A DNA stretch of 14,163 nt from Chloroflexota bacterium (GCA_016210495.1 JACQUC010000117.1:1-14163), one strand, 5' to 3'; shown: positions 7,277 through 14,155, numbered from the stretch's first letter. Notes: generated from the letters alone by a model not told the origin. Numbers and translations: made by a program.

Positions 7277-7342
7277 CTCGCCCGCGCAGACAGAAACCGT
7301 ACCACACGGCGTTCTTGCGGCTTTCCTCGGTGCGCGGGCGAG
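7277..7342 (+). promoter_or_regulatory. Long stem-loop in the plsX leader
   Basis: CTCGCCCGCGCA (7277-7288) and TGCGCGGGCGAG (7331-7342) are perfect 12-base complementary arms, almost all G/C, around a 42-base loop. Inside, GAAACCG (7293-7299) can pair with CGGCTTTC (7317-7324) with one bulge, or CCGT/ACGG (7297-7300/7306-7309) can form a small alternative hairpin. There is no T-run, so it is not a standard terminator. Since transcription should begin at about its first base, it would form a capped 5' end about 60 bases before the plsX ribosome site. It may stabilise the mRNA or be a cis-regulatory RNA; the role is inferred. Confidence 0.6.
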
Positions 7343-7404
7343 CCGATTCCAATCCTCATGTTTAGCGAGTTTCTAGACACCAGGCCCTAGGAGGGTTGCG
7401 TGGA

Positions 7405-8409
7405 ATGGATAAGCTGGCGATAGCGGTCGACGCAATGGGCGGCGACCTCGGCCCGGCAGAGGTCATCAAGGGAGCCCTTGCGGCCACCAAGGAATACGGC
7501 GTTGAGACTATCCTTGTTGGCCGCCAACCTCAGATCGAGCAGGAGCTTGCCAGACTTGACGGCGTGGCGTCGACCATCGCCATCGTTCACGCCGACGAGG
7601 TTGTGCAGATGCACGAGCACGCCTCCTCCGCGGTGCGCACAAAGCGCAGCTCGTCCATTGCAGTCGGCCTCGGACTTGTCCGTGAGGGGCGCGCCGGCGC
7701 TTTCGTCTCTCCCGGCAACACGGGTGCCGTTATGGCTACCGCTCTCTTCACTCTGGGCAGGATCAGGGGCATCGAGCGGCCGGCCCTAGGCATCGTCCTG
7801 CCAACGCTCCGCGGCAAGACCCTCATCGTCGACATCGGGGCCAACGTCGACTGCAAGCCGTCCTACCTGGTTCAGTTCGCCCAAATGGGCGCCGTCTACC
7901 TCAACAAGGTCTTCAACGTCTCCGATCCCTCCATCGGTCTGCTCAGCATTGGCGAGGAAGAGACCAAAGGCAACCAGTTGGTGCTGGAGGCCCACGAACT
8001 GCTCAAGGGCTCGGGACTCAATTTCAGGGGCAACGTCGAGGGCAAGGATATCGCCGCGGGACTGACGGATGTGGTAGTGACCGATGGCTTCGTGGGCAAC
8101 GTGGTCATAAAGTCGACCGAAGGTATCGCTCACCTCATCTCGACGATCGTTCAGGAGGAGCTGACGCGGAGCGTCTTTTCCAGGCTGCTGGCTCTCGGCT
8201 TGCTGCCCAACCTCCGACGGATCAAAGAGCGACTCGACTACGCTGGCTTCGGCGGCGCCACTTTGCTTGGCGTCGACGGAGTTTGTATAATTGCCCATGG
8301 GCGCAGCAACGCAAAGGCCATCAAGAACGCGATCCGAGTTGCCAAGCAGGCCGTCCAGCAAGACATCGTCGACGCTATCAAGCGGGGCGTTGTGCGGGAG
8401 GTGGTTTGA
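7405..8409 (+). CDS. plsX: Phosphate acyltransferase PlsX
   Basis: Acyl-ACP:phosphate acyltransferase makes acyl-phosphate from acyl-ACP and phosphate; PlsY then uses it to acylate glycerol-3-phosphate in phospholipid synthesis. It is a peripheral membrane enzyme. The 334-aa product has the family landmarks: DAMGGDLGP near the N-terminus, SPGNTGAVMA, DIGANVDCKP, IGEEETKGN, VVTDGFVGNV, and FGGATLLGVDG near the end. ATG 7405 is chosen because AGGAGG (7389-7394) is 10 bases upstream; TTG 7396 in the same frame would be only one base from that site. The stop is immediately followed by the fabF ATG with no gap. In many bacteria plsX heads a plsX-fabD-fabG-acpP-fabF cluster; here the middle genes are absent. 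Confidence 0.97.
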   Translation: MDKLAIAVDAMGGDLGPAEVIKGALAATKEYGVETILVGRQPQIEQELARLDGVASTIAIVHADEVVQMHEHASSAVRTKRSSSIAVGLGLVREGRAGAFVSPGNTGAVMATALFTLGRIRGIERPALGIVLPTLRGKTLIVDIGANVDCKPSYLVQFAQMGAVYLNKVFNVSDPSIGLLSIGEEETKGNQLVLEAHELLKGSGLNFRGNVEGKDIAAGLTDVVVTDGFVGNVVIKSTEGIAHLISTIVQEELTRSVFSRLLALGLLPNLRRIKERLDYAGFGGATLLGVDGVCIIAHGRSNAKAIKNAIRVAKQAVQQDIVDAIKRGVVREVV

Positions 8410-9741
8410 ATGACCTTTGCTGCTGACGATATCGGGGGGAGGAAATCAGGCCAGGTGCAATCGGCGTCGACGGCCATAACACGTGAGTCCGGACATCGCC
8501 ATCGCGTGGTAATCACCGGAATGGGCGCTGTTACTCCCCTCGGCAACGACGTCGAGGAGTACTGGCGCAAACTCAGGGACGGCGTATCGGGGATAGCCCC
8601 TATCACCCAGTTCGATACCACGGGGTACCCCACCACTATCGCCGGAGAGGTCAAGGGTTTCAATGCCGGCGACTACCTCGATGCCAAAGAGGCGCGGCGT
8701 ATGTCGCGCGTCATCCAGCTTGCCGTGGCCGCCACGCGCGAAGCAATCGAGCAATCGGGCCTGAAGGTCACCGAAGCCAACTGCCACGACGTTGGCGTCA
8801 TCATCGGCTCGGGCATTGGCAGCCTAACCTCCAGCGATAGGGAATGTCGTGTTATGTTGGATAAGGGCGGCATGCGCATCAATCCCTTTTTCCTGCCCAT
8901 GATGCTGCCGAATATGGCGTCAGCGCAGGTCAGCCGCATCTTCGGACTCAGAGGGTACAACACCACCGTCGTCACCGCCTGCGCCAGCGGCGGACATTCC
9001 ATTGGCGAGGCTGCCGAGGTTATCCGTCGGGGTGCAGCCCAGGTCATGATCACTGGGGGCGCCGAAGCCTCCATATGCGAGTTGGGTCTGGCCAGCTTTT
9101 GCGTGATCCGCGCGCTTAGCCAGCGCAACGACGAGCCTCAGAAGGCGAGCCGCCCGTTCGACCTGCACCGTGATGGTTTCGTTCCCGCCGAAGGGGCCGG
9201 CGTCGTGGTCCTCGAGAGCCTCGAGCATGCCCTGCGGCGCGACGCCCCTATTCTGGCGGAATTGGTCGGCTACGCCGGGACTTGCGACGCCTACCACGTC
9301 GTCGCGCCCGAGCCCGAGGCCACTGGCATCGCCGAGGCGATGCGGCGTGCTCTGGCCGACGCCGGGTTGCAGCCGGCAGACGTGAGCTACGTCAACGCCC
9401 ATGCGACCTCGACATCTGTTGGCGATGTCGCCGAAACCGTGGGCATCAAGAGGATTTTCGGCGAGCTCGCCTATCGCGTCCCGGTTAGCGCCACTAAGTC
9501 TATGACCGGCCACTCCATCGGCGCCGCCGGCGGTATCGAACTTATCGCATGCGTGCTCAGCATGCGAGACGGGGTGGTTCACCCCACAACCAACTACGAG
9601 ATGCCCGATCCTGAATGCGACCTGGACTACGTCCCCAACATCTTGCGCAAGATCGACGTCGAGGTGGCCATGTCCAACTCGTTCGGCTTCGGTGGGCAAA
9701 ACGCTTGCTTAATCGTGAGGAGATATCGGTCCTCGTACTAG
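8410..9741 (+). CDS. fabF: Beta-ketoacyl-ACP synthase II (FabF)
   Basis: Condenses malonyl-ACP with acyl-ACP in fatty-acid elongation. It has 443 residues with the Cys-His-His triad in place: Cys191 (TACASG), His331 (NAHATSTS) and His368 (KSMTGHSIGAAGG, with Lys363). The C-terminal FGFGGQN (425-431) is typical. The His331 loop has AHAT instead of the more usual AHGT, a change also known in mycobacterial KasA-type enzymes, so activity is expected. About 30 polar residues precede the normal FabF start (RVVITGMGAVTP, 32-43). ATG 8410 directly abuts the plsX stop and has GGGAGG 7-8 bases upstream; GTG 8455, after GGGGGGAGG, would give a 15-residue shorter protein. It is translationally coupled to plsX. 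Confidence 0.96.
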   Translation: MTFAADDIGGRKSGQVQSASTAITRESGHRHRVVITGMGAVTPLGNDVEEYWRKLRDGVSGIAPITQFDTTGYPTTIAGEVKGFNAGDYLDAKEARRMSRVIQLAVAATREAIEQSGLKVTEANCHDVGVIIGSGIGSLTSSDRECRVMLDKGGMRINPFFLPMMLPNMASAQVSRIFGLRGYNTTVVTACASGGHSIGEAAEVIRRGAAQVMITGGAEASICELGLASFCVIRALSQRNDEPQKASRPFDLHRDGFVPAEGAGVVVLESLEHALRRDAPILAELVGYAGTCDAYHVVAPEPEATGIAEAMRRALADAGLQPADVSYVNAHATSTSVGDVAETVGIKRIFGELAYRVPVSATKSMTGHSIGAAGGIELIACVLSMRDGVVHPTTNYEMPDPECDLDYVPNILRKIDVEVAMSNSFGFGGQNACLIVRRYRSSY

Positions 9742-9754
9742 CGAAGGAGACACG

Positions 9755-10528
9755 TTGAGAGTAATCACTAACGAAGGGTTTGTGTCCAGGAGAGCGCGCA
9801 TCGGCAAGATCGGCACCATGGGAGGCATGCTCGCCCTGCTTGCCGGGTTTATCACGTCCTTAAACTTTGAATTGATTGTGCTGTCCTACGCATTTCTCAT
9901 TATTGGCCTGTTTGCCTTCAATATCGGCAGGTACAACGCGCTACGCTGGGGCCAGAGGCCCCGTCCGTACGAGGTCATCGCCGAAGCCTTGAAGGGGCTC
10001 GATCACAAGTACGTTCTCGTCAACTACTCCCAGACGCTGCCGGGCGAGAACATACTTATCTCGCCGCTTGGCGTGTTTTTCATCGAGGTGAGGGTCCAGG
10101 AAGGCGAGATCCAGTGCGAAGGCAGCAAGTGGCATCGCAAGAGAAGCGTCGTGACGTTTATGCGATCTCTGACCGAGGGTGCGCTGGGCAATCCCACAAA
10201 GGACGCTGTGGCGGGACTTCAAGCGCTGCGCAAGTTCGTCGTCGATCGGCTGGGCGAAGAGGCCGGCGAAAGCGTGCCACTGGAGGCGGTCATCGTCTTC
10301 ACTACCGCACGCGCCCACGTCAGCGCCAGCGAGCCTTTGGTCCCCGTTCTGCCGCCGAACGAATTGAAGGCTCACGTGCGTACGCCCAGGGGCAGAACGA
10401 AGATGACCTCGGATACCTACAAAAAACTGCTGGACCAGTTTGCCGTGCCCAGGTACGGCATCACGGCCAGTCGTCCTGATCTTGGTAGTCCGGTTCTTCC
10501 TTCTAGCTCTGGCAGAGGGCGAGGGTGA
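9755..10528 (+). CDS. NERD-like domain membrane protein, catalytic residues degenerate
   Basis: A 257-aa product from TTG 9755, with AAGGAG (9744-9749) five bases upstream and 13 bases after fabF, hence cotranscribed with it. Residues ~18-36 and ~39-58 are two hydrophobic helices close together. Residues ~75-190 resemble the nuclease-related (NERD) fold: GENILISPLGVFFIEVR (97-113), GEIQCEGSKW (117-126), NPTKDAV, and the strand AVIVFTT (178-184). In that fold the metal site is D...ExK; here Asp is Asn99 and ExK is EVR (111-113), so nuclease activity is doubtful. The C-terminal SSSGRGRG is encoded by repeat-like DNA. The NERD call is by motif resemblance and moderate; why such a protein follows fabF is not known. 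Confidence 0.65.
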   Translation: MRVITNEGFVSRRARIGKIGTMGGMLALLAGFITSLNFELIVLSYAFLIIGLFAFNIGRYNALRWGQRPRPYEVIAEALKGLDHKYVLVNYSQTLPGENILISPLGVFFIEVRVQEGEIQCEGSKWHRKRSVVTFMRSLTEGALGNPTKDAVAGLQALRKFVVDRLGEEAGESVPLEAVIVFTTARAHVSASEPLVPVLPPNELKAHVRTPRGRTKMTSDTYKKLLDQFAVPRYGITASRPDLGSPVLPSSSGRGRG

Positions 10529-10530
10529 GG
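10507..10530. repeat. Repeat-like sequence at the end of the NERD-like gene
   Basis: CTCT-GGC-AGAG (10507-10517) followed by GGCGAGGGTGAGG. It resembles a dispersed bacterial intergenic element of the CTCTCCC-AGAGGGAGAGGGTGAGG type, by recollection. The gene's stop TGA (10526-10528) is inside it, so the last 6-8 residues may have been added when the element arrived. Confidence 0.4.
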
Positions 10531-10599
10531 GGCGGTCGCGACTATGTAACCTTGAATAACACTAATAGCTTGTTTTCTGCGCAAAGTGCAAATCGGTAG

Positions 10600-10647
10600 G
10601 GGCGGACGTGCCTGTCCGCCCGGGGTGGGGCGGGCCGTCGCAGCCCG
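10600..10647. repeat. Two GC-rich palindromes before the Gre-fusion gene
   Basis: GGGCGGAC (10600-10607) and GTCCGCCC (10614-10621) form an 8-pair stem with a 6-base loop. CGGGC/GCCCG (10631-10635/10643-10647) form a second, 5-pair stem ending four bases before the AGGAGG ribosome site at 10651-10656. The first matches the type of short GTAGGGGCGG... palindrome scattered between genes in many Chloroflexota genomes (recollection). It may terminate the plsX operon transcript or be a mobile repeat; no T-run follows. Confidence 0.5.
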
Positions 10648-10665
10648 TGGAGGAGGACAATTCGT

Positions 10666-11466
10666 ATGTCGGGTGACTCGCCGACGCTGTCAGAGGCAGC
10701 AGCCGAGTTTATTGTTAGCTTGCCTGCTGAGCTGAGGTCATCTCAGCAGCAGGAATTGAACAGGTTCATCAGGTGGTTCGGCCCGGATCACAACATGCGG
10801 GAAATCACCGGCCAGACGCTCGAAACCTATCAGCAACAGGTGGAAAGCACGGGCGCCGATCTATCCCGTCGCCTGGAGCCAGTGAAATCCTTTCTGATAT
10901 ACGCTCAGCGCTGCGGCTACATCGTCGAAAACATCGCCAAGCTCATAAAGTTCAAGAAGGTGGCCTCGCGCAAAGCGGCCAAAATCGAACAGCGCATGGA
11001 GGATGCCGTCCAGCTCACTCCGGAAGGTTACGAGGCGCTGAGGTCTGAGCTCAACTACCTTATCGACGAGGTGCGGCCGCTGGTGGCCCACGAGCTACGG
11101 GAAGCGCGCATCGATAAGGATTTCCGCGAAAATGCTCCCTTTGACGTGGCCAAGCAGCATCAGGCCCACGTCGAGGCCAGAATCCGGGAGCTTGAGCGAG
11201 TCCTGGGTTCGGCTACGCTCCTGAAGCAGGCGCCCCGCGCCGAGCGCGTGGCCATCGGCTCGACCGTGCTGCTCTACGACCTCAATTTCAACGAGACTAC
11301 GCGGTATACCCTTGTCAGCTCGAGCGAGGCGGATCCTAAAGCGGGCAAGATATCCACTGTCTCGCCGGTCGGTAAGGCGCTTCTTGACCGCACCGAGGGG
11401 GAAGTTATCGAGGTCGCCGCGCCAGCCGGGACGATTAGCTACCGCATCGACGCCATCGAGCGCTAA
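10666..11466 (+). CDS. GreA/GreB-type transcript cleavage factor with integrase-like N-terminal domain
   Basis: A 266-aa product from ATG 10666 with AGGAGG 9 bases upstream. Residues 115-266 are a complete Gre factor: a coiled coil from LTPEGYEALRSELNYL, the tip KDFRENAPF with Asp152 and Glu155 matching the acidic pair of GreA that holds Mg2+ in the RNA polymerase active site, and a C-terminal FKBP-like domain (VAIGSTVLLYDL to ISYRIDAIE). It should rescue backtracked polymerase by stimulating RNA cleavage. Residues 1-~110 are extra: the helical pattern FIVSLPAELRSSQQQELNRF...FLIYAQRCGYI...IAKLIKFKK resembles the SAM-like core-binding domain of tyrosine recombinases, which contacts DNA, though no catalytic recombinase domain is present. 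GreA itself is about 158 aa, so this is a fusion. The Gre part is certain; the N-terminal assignment is by pattern. Confidence 0.88.
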   Translation: MSGDSPTLSEAAAEFIVSLPAELRSSQQQELNRFIRWFGPDHNMREITGQTLETYQQQVESTGADLSRRLEPVKSFLIYAQRCGYIVENIAKLIKFKKVASRKAAKIEQRMEDAVQLTPEGYEALRSELNYLIDEVRPLVAHELREARIDKDFRENAPFDVAKQHQAHVEARIRELERVLGSATLLKQAPRAERVAIGSTVLLYDLNFNETTRYTLVSSSEADPKAGKISTVSPVGKALLDRTEGEVIEVAAPAGTISYRIDAIER

Positions 11467-11469
11467 ATC

Positions 11470-11492
11470 GGGGCAGGTTTGAAACCTGCCCC
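11470..11492. terminator. Perfect palindrome between convergent genes, probable bidirectional terminator
   Basis: GGGGCAGGTTT (11470-11480) and AAACCTGCCCC (11482-11492) are perfect 11-base arms around one G. The palindrome fills nearly all of the 28 bases between the Gre-fusion stop and the corA stop on the other strand. A strong hairpin forms from either strand, although the T-run is missing. It also belongs to the TAGGGGC...GCCCCTA type of dispersed palindrome. Confidence 0.65.
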
Positions 11493-11494
11493 TA

Positions 11495-12439
11495 CTAGAT
11501 CCACTGCCTGAATCTGAAGAACCACAACATCACGCCGACGGTCGCTCCCATGATCGCCAGCGTTATGAGAAACGAATGCTGACTGTCGGCAAACGGCAGC
11601 ACGCTGATGTTCATCCCGTAGATGCTGGAGATAACTGCCAGAGGAAGCATAATTGTGGAGATGATCGTCAGCACTTTGATGACCTCGTTCATCCGGTACG
11701 ACGTCAACGAATCGTTCGTCGCGGCCAGGCCTTCCACCACGTCCCGGTAGTCCTCCAGGATGTCCCAAATCCTGTTGAGGTGGTCGGCAATGTTGCCCCA
11801 GTAGACCTCCAGTTCCTCTTTCAGAAAAGGCCAATCTTTGCGCTCGAGGCTGGCTATCACCGGTAGTTGTGGCTTGATGATGCGTCGAAAAGCGATGATG
11901 TCCCGCCGGATCACCGAAAGCTCCCTCACCGTTCCCTTGGCATCCTCGCTGAATATGTTCTCGTCGACTCTCTCGATGTTGGCGGCTATCTTGTTCAAGA
12001 TTGGGAAGCAGGAGTCGACCAGGCGATCCACGAGCTGGTACAGCAGGTAGCTGGAGCTCTGGCTCATGCTTGCCTCGCGAGCCTTTTCGTCCGAGGCGCA
12101 CTCTCGGTAAAACCTGTTCAGCGGCCGGAGATCGCCGTTATGGACCGTTATGACGTAACTCGCACCGATGAAGATATCGACCTCGCCGGAAATCGTCACG
12201 CGGGCACGCTTGTTATAGACAGGGAAGTGCAGCACGATGAAAAGATAGTCGTCGTACTCGTCGATCTTCGGACGCTGAATCTTGCTCAGGCAGTCGTCTA
12301 GATCGAGTGGGTGAAAGCTGAAGTTGCGACGCAGGTAGTCGATCTCGGACTCTGTGGGCCGTTCGACGTTGATCCATACGAGTTTCCCGAGACTCACCAT
12401 TTCGATATTTAGCTCGCTCGCAGGCGCTTCGATTGCCAT
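11495..12439 (-). CDS. corA: CorA-family divalent metal (Mg2+/Co2+) channel
   Basis: A membrane channel for Mg2+ and related ions. Counting from the TTG at 12478, the long cytoplasmic domain is residues 20-265, including a helical stretch with DENIFSEDAKGTVRELSVIRRDI, then TM1 (268-287), the signature YGMN (287-290; GMN is the selectivity filter) and TM2 (303-322), ending in basic FRFRQWI. Layout and length match the family. I chose ATG 12439 (314 aa), which follows AAGAGG at good spacing. TTG 12478 would add 13 residues but has no ribosome site. The loop after GMN (ISVLPFADSQHSF) is usual in length. The gene lies downstream of a 63-aa membrane protein on the same strand and is convergent with the Gre fusion. 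Mg2+, Co2+ or Zn2+ preference cannot be told. Confidence 0.93.
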   Translation of the reverse strand: MAIEAPASELNIEMVSLGKLVWINVERPTESEIDYLRRNFSFHPLDLDDCLSKIQRPKIDEYDDYLFIVLHFPVYNKRARVTISGEVDIFIGASYVITVHNGDLRPLNRFYRECASDEKAREASMSQSSSYLLYQLVDRLVDSCFPILNKIAANIERVDENIFSEDAKGTVRELSVIRRDIIAFRRIIKPQLPVIASLERKDWPFLKEELEVYWGNIADHLNRIWDILEDYRDVVEGLAATNDSLTSYRMNEVIKVLTIISTIMLPLAVISSIYGMNISVLPFADSQHSFLITLAIMGATVGVMLWFFRFRQWI

Positions 12440-12526
12440 TGGCGCTCGCCTCTTCGCCGAGATGTTGAGGTTTGCCAACCCGGGAAGGTCGTTCGTTGGC
12501 CATCAGTCGTAATCCGCTGTAGCGTC

Positions 12527-12718
12527 CTATTCCCAGGAGATGATCCACGTGCACGCCGCGGCCAGCGCGATGGTCGCCACCACGAGCGCGGCCAACTGTC
12601 CCGGTAGCAGGCCCACGTCTTTCGAGGCGTACAGCAGAACCGCTACCATTCCTATGGCCAGGGCTATCCCTGCCACTACGTAAGGGTGCTGGCGAATTAG
12701 CTTCTTCAGACTTGCCAC
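12527..12718 (-). CDS. Small two-helix membrane protein, 63 aa
   Basis: Starts at GTG 12718, preceded on its strand by GGGAGATGGGTAGGA. The sequence is a basic N-terminus (ASLKKLIRQHPY), hydrophobic helix ~14-30, a short loop with SKDVGLLPGQ, a second helix ~40-61, and a stop. A positive N-terminus ahead of the first helix suggests both ends are inside. I do not recognise the family. It lies about 87 bases upstream of corA on the same strand, which suggests one transcript, and it might assist or modulate the channel, but that is inferred only from position. A longer minus-strand frame overlaps here but has no protein-like features. Confidence 0.6.
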   Translation of the reverse strand: MASLKKLIRQHPYVVAGIALAIGMVAVLLYASKDVGLLPGQLAALVVATIALAAACTWIISWE

Positions 12719-12748
12719 TCCTACCCATCTCCCGTTTGGCCCGTTCGT

Positions 12749-12778
12749 ATTCTATCATTTTTGTCCTTCAAATTGCAC
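12749..12778 (-). promoter_or_regulatory. Weak candidate promoter for the small membrane protein-corA pair
   Basis: On the minus strand TAGAAT (12754-12749) is a fair -10 box, with a poor -35 (GTGCAA, 12778-12773) 18 bases upstream. It would give a leader of about 25 bases before GTG 12718. It lies back to back with the AraC gene promoter, so one regulator could act on both. The weak -35 would suit an activated promoter; this is inference. Confidence 0.3.
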
Positions 12779-12792
12779 CCCTGAACGGCTAT

Positions 12793-12821
12793 TAGACGAA
12801 TCCGTCGTGCGACGCTATAAT
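12793..12821 (+). promoter_or_regulatory. Predicted promoter of the AraC-family regulator
   Basis: TAGACG (12793-12798, 4 of 6 to TTGACA), 17-base spacer, perfect TATAAT (12816-12821). Start of transcription near 12829 leaves a leader of about 26 bases with GGTGAG (12844-12849) before GTG 12855. Confidence 0.6.
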
Positions 12822-12854
12822 TCTCATTTGAGTAGAGCACGTTGGTGAGCAGAT

Positions 12855-14117
12855 GTGACGGCAATTCCTAGCTGTCGCGTGATTGGGGACCAAAAATTGC
12901 TGGATCCGGATCAAGTGATCAGCCTGGTTCGGCGTACCCTCGTGAGCGATCTCATCGCCGAGCGGTTCTCCGACGAGGCCGAGGCGCTGCGGCACGCGCG
13001 TGTCGCAGGGCTATCAGCTTTGCCCACCGTAGCCCTGGTTATCGCTATGGATACCCCTAGGTGCGGCTCCCTGTGGGATGATGCCGCGAGCTGCGACGAC
13101 GTGTGCGGATTGGTGGCTGATCTGCTGCGGGAGCCGTCGCAGTATGTCTGCGCTGTTCAATCCGTCGACGAAGTGGTGGTTCTGCTTTGCCCGGCTGCGC
13201 CTGATGGGGATGCTGATGCCGAATCGGTCGCGGCGCGACTTGCCGAGACGATCAGGCGCGCCGTCGAGCGATTAGGAGCGGCCACGGTCACCGTCGGAGT
13301 GGGCACAACCGTAGTGGCGCCTGCGAGGGTCAGGAAATCGTACGAGGAAGCCAAAGCCGCCTCTGGCTATCGCTTCTTTCTGGGGGGCAACCGTGTGATC
13401 TGCTATCGGGACATTCCGGGGAAACCGGCTATGCCGTCTGCCTTTCCGTACGAAGCTGAACGCGAGCTCTGCCGGCGGCTTAAGGCTGGAGACAGGGAGA
13501 GTGCAAGGACGTCTCTTGCGCGGCTGCTGGAGGAGCTTCCACAATGTGTCGGCGGGAATCCTGATGCCGCCAGACTGCGCGCGACAGAGGTTCTTGCGGT
13601 GTGGTCCCGCGCAGCGTGGGAGGCCGGCGTCGATCACAAGACCGTCTCGTCACTGTGCTCGACTTTCAGCGAGCGCTTCAGGGTTGCCGAAACAATCGAA
13701 TTGCTGCGTGAATCAGTAGGCCAGGCGCTGGAGGAGATGGTAGATGAAGTTCTGGACCTTCGGCTTTGTCGCTGCAAGGGAATCGTCGACCAGGCGGCCG
13801 CTTACGTGCGAACCCATTGCACCTCCGAGCTCACCCTGGAGCGCGTCGCAAACGTGGTGCACCTTAGTCCATTCTATCTGAGCCACCTTTTCAGGAAGCA
13901 TCTTGACTGCACGTTCGTGCAGTTTTGCACGCGGGCCCGCGTGGCTGAGGCCAAGCGGCTCTTGTGCGAGTCCGACCTAAGTATTACGGAGGTATGTTTC
14001 CGCGCGGGCTACAAGGACACCGGCCATTTTCGTGACGTCTTCAAACGAATCGAGGGCGTCTCGCCAACTCAGTACCGCCGAAATCGGCTGCGTGCCAATA
14101 CGGCATCGAGGCCCTGA
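12855..14117 (+). CDS. AraC-family transcriptional regulator with CdaR-like middle domain
   Basis: A 420-aa DNA-binding protein from GTG 12855 with GGTGAG five bases upstream; ATG 12853 is directly followed by a stop. The C-terminal ~100 residues are the AraC double helix-turn-helix: LTLERVANVVHLSPFYLSHLFRK (326-348), then SITEVCFRAGYKDTGHFRDVFKR (376-398) and VSPTQYR (402-408). Residues ~95-190 (VTVGVGTTVVAPARVRKSYEEAKAA, 144-168; NRVICYRDI, 179-187) resemble the degenerate GGDEF-like domain of CdaR and YesN-type regulators. Residues 1-95 have no recognised sensor, no receiver domain and several cysteines (7, 70, 80, 84, 99, 112). It probably responds to a small ligand or partner and may control the divergent membrane-protein-corA pair or distant genes. 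The family is certain, the signal unknown. Confidence 0.92.
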   Translation: MTAIPSCRVIGDQKLLDPDQVISLVRRTLVSDLIAERFSDEAEALRHARVAGLSALPTVALVIAMDTPRCGSLWDDAASCDDVCGLVADLLREPSQYVCAVQSVDEVVVLLCPAAPDGDADAESVAARLAETIRRAVERLGAATVTVGVGTTVVAPARVRKSYEEAKAASGYRFFLGGNRVICYRDIPGKPAMPSAFPYEAERELCRRLKAGDRESARTSLARLLEELPQCVGGNPDAARLRATEVLAVWSRAAWEAGVDHKTVSSLCSTFSERFRVAETIELLRESVGQALEEMVDEVLDLRLCRCKGIVDQAAAYVRTHCTSELTLERVANVVHLSPFYLSHLFRKHLDCTFVQFCTRARVAEAKRLLCESDLSITEVCFRAGYKDTGHFRDVFKRIEGVSPTQYRRNRLRANTASRP

Positions 14118-14129
14118 AGGGACCGCTTC

Positions 14130-14155
14130 TCCGAAGGAGTCCGGAGTCCTTCGGA
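14130..14155. terminator. Hairpin after the AraC regulator gene
   Basis: TCCGAAGGA (14130-14138) and TCCTTCGGA (14147-14155) are perfect 9-base arms with an 8-base loop GTCCGGAG. It begins 13 bases after the stop codon. The loop repeats the adjacent GGAGTCC, giving two GGAGTCC copies back to back. No T-run is seen before the window ends, so it may be a terminator, a repeat element, or both. Confidence 0.5.

Noticed and set aside
7277..7342. Reading the plsX leader stem as a terminator of mazEF
   Set aside because: No T-run, a 42-base loop, and a strong promoter placed so that the stem starts the next transcript.
8920..9699. 259-aa minus-strand frame opposite fabF
   Set aside because: Long only because of GC-rich codon bias on the other strand; FabF has the full catalytic triad on the plus strand.
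11463..12101. 212-aa minus-strand frame overlapping corA in another frame
   Set aside because: Arg/Gly/His-rich and lacks domains, while the corA frame carries GMN and both membrane helices.
12213..12758. 181-aa minus-strand frame across the small membrane protein and corA start
   Set aside because: Low-complexity, charged translation that conflicts with two better-supported genes.
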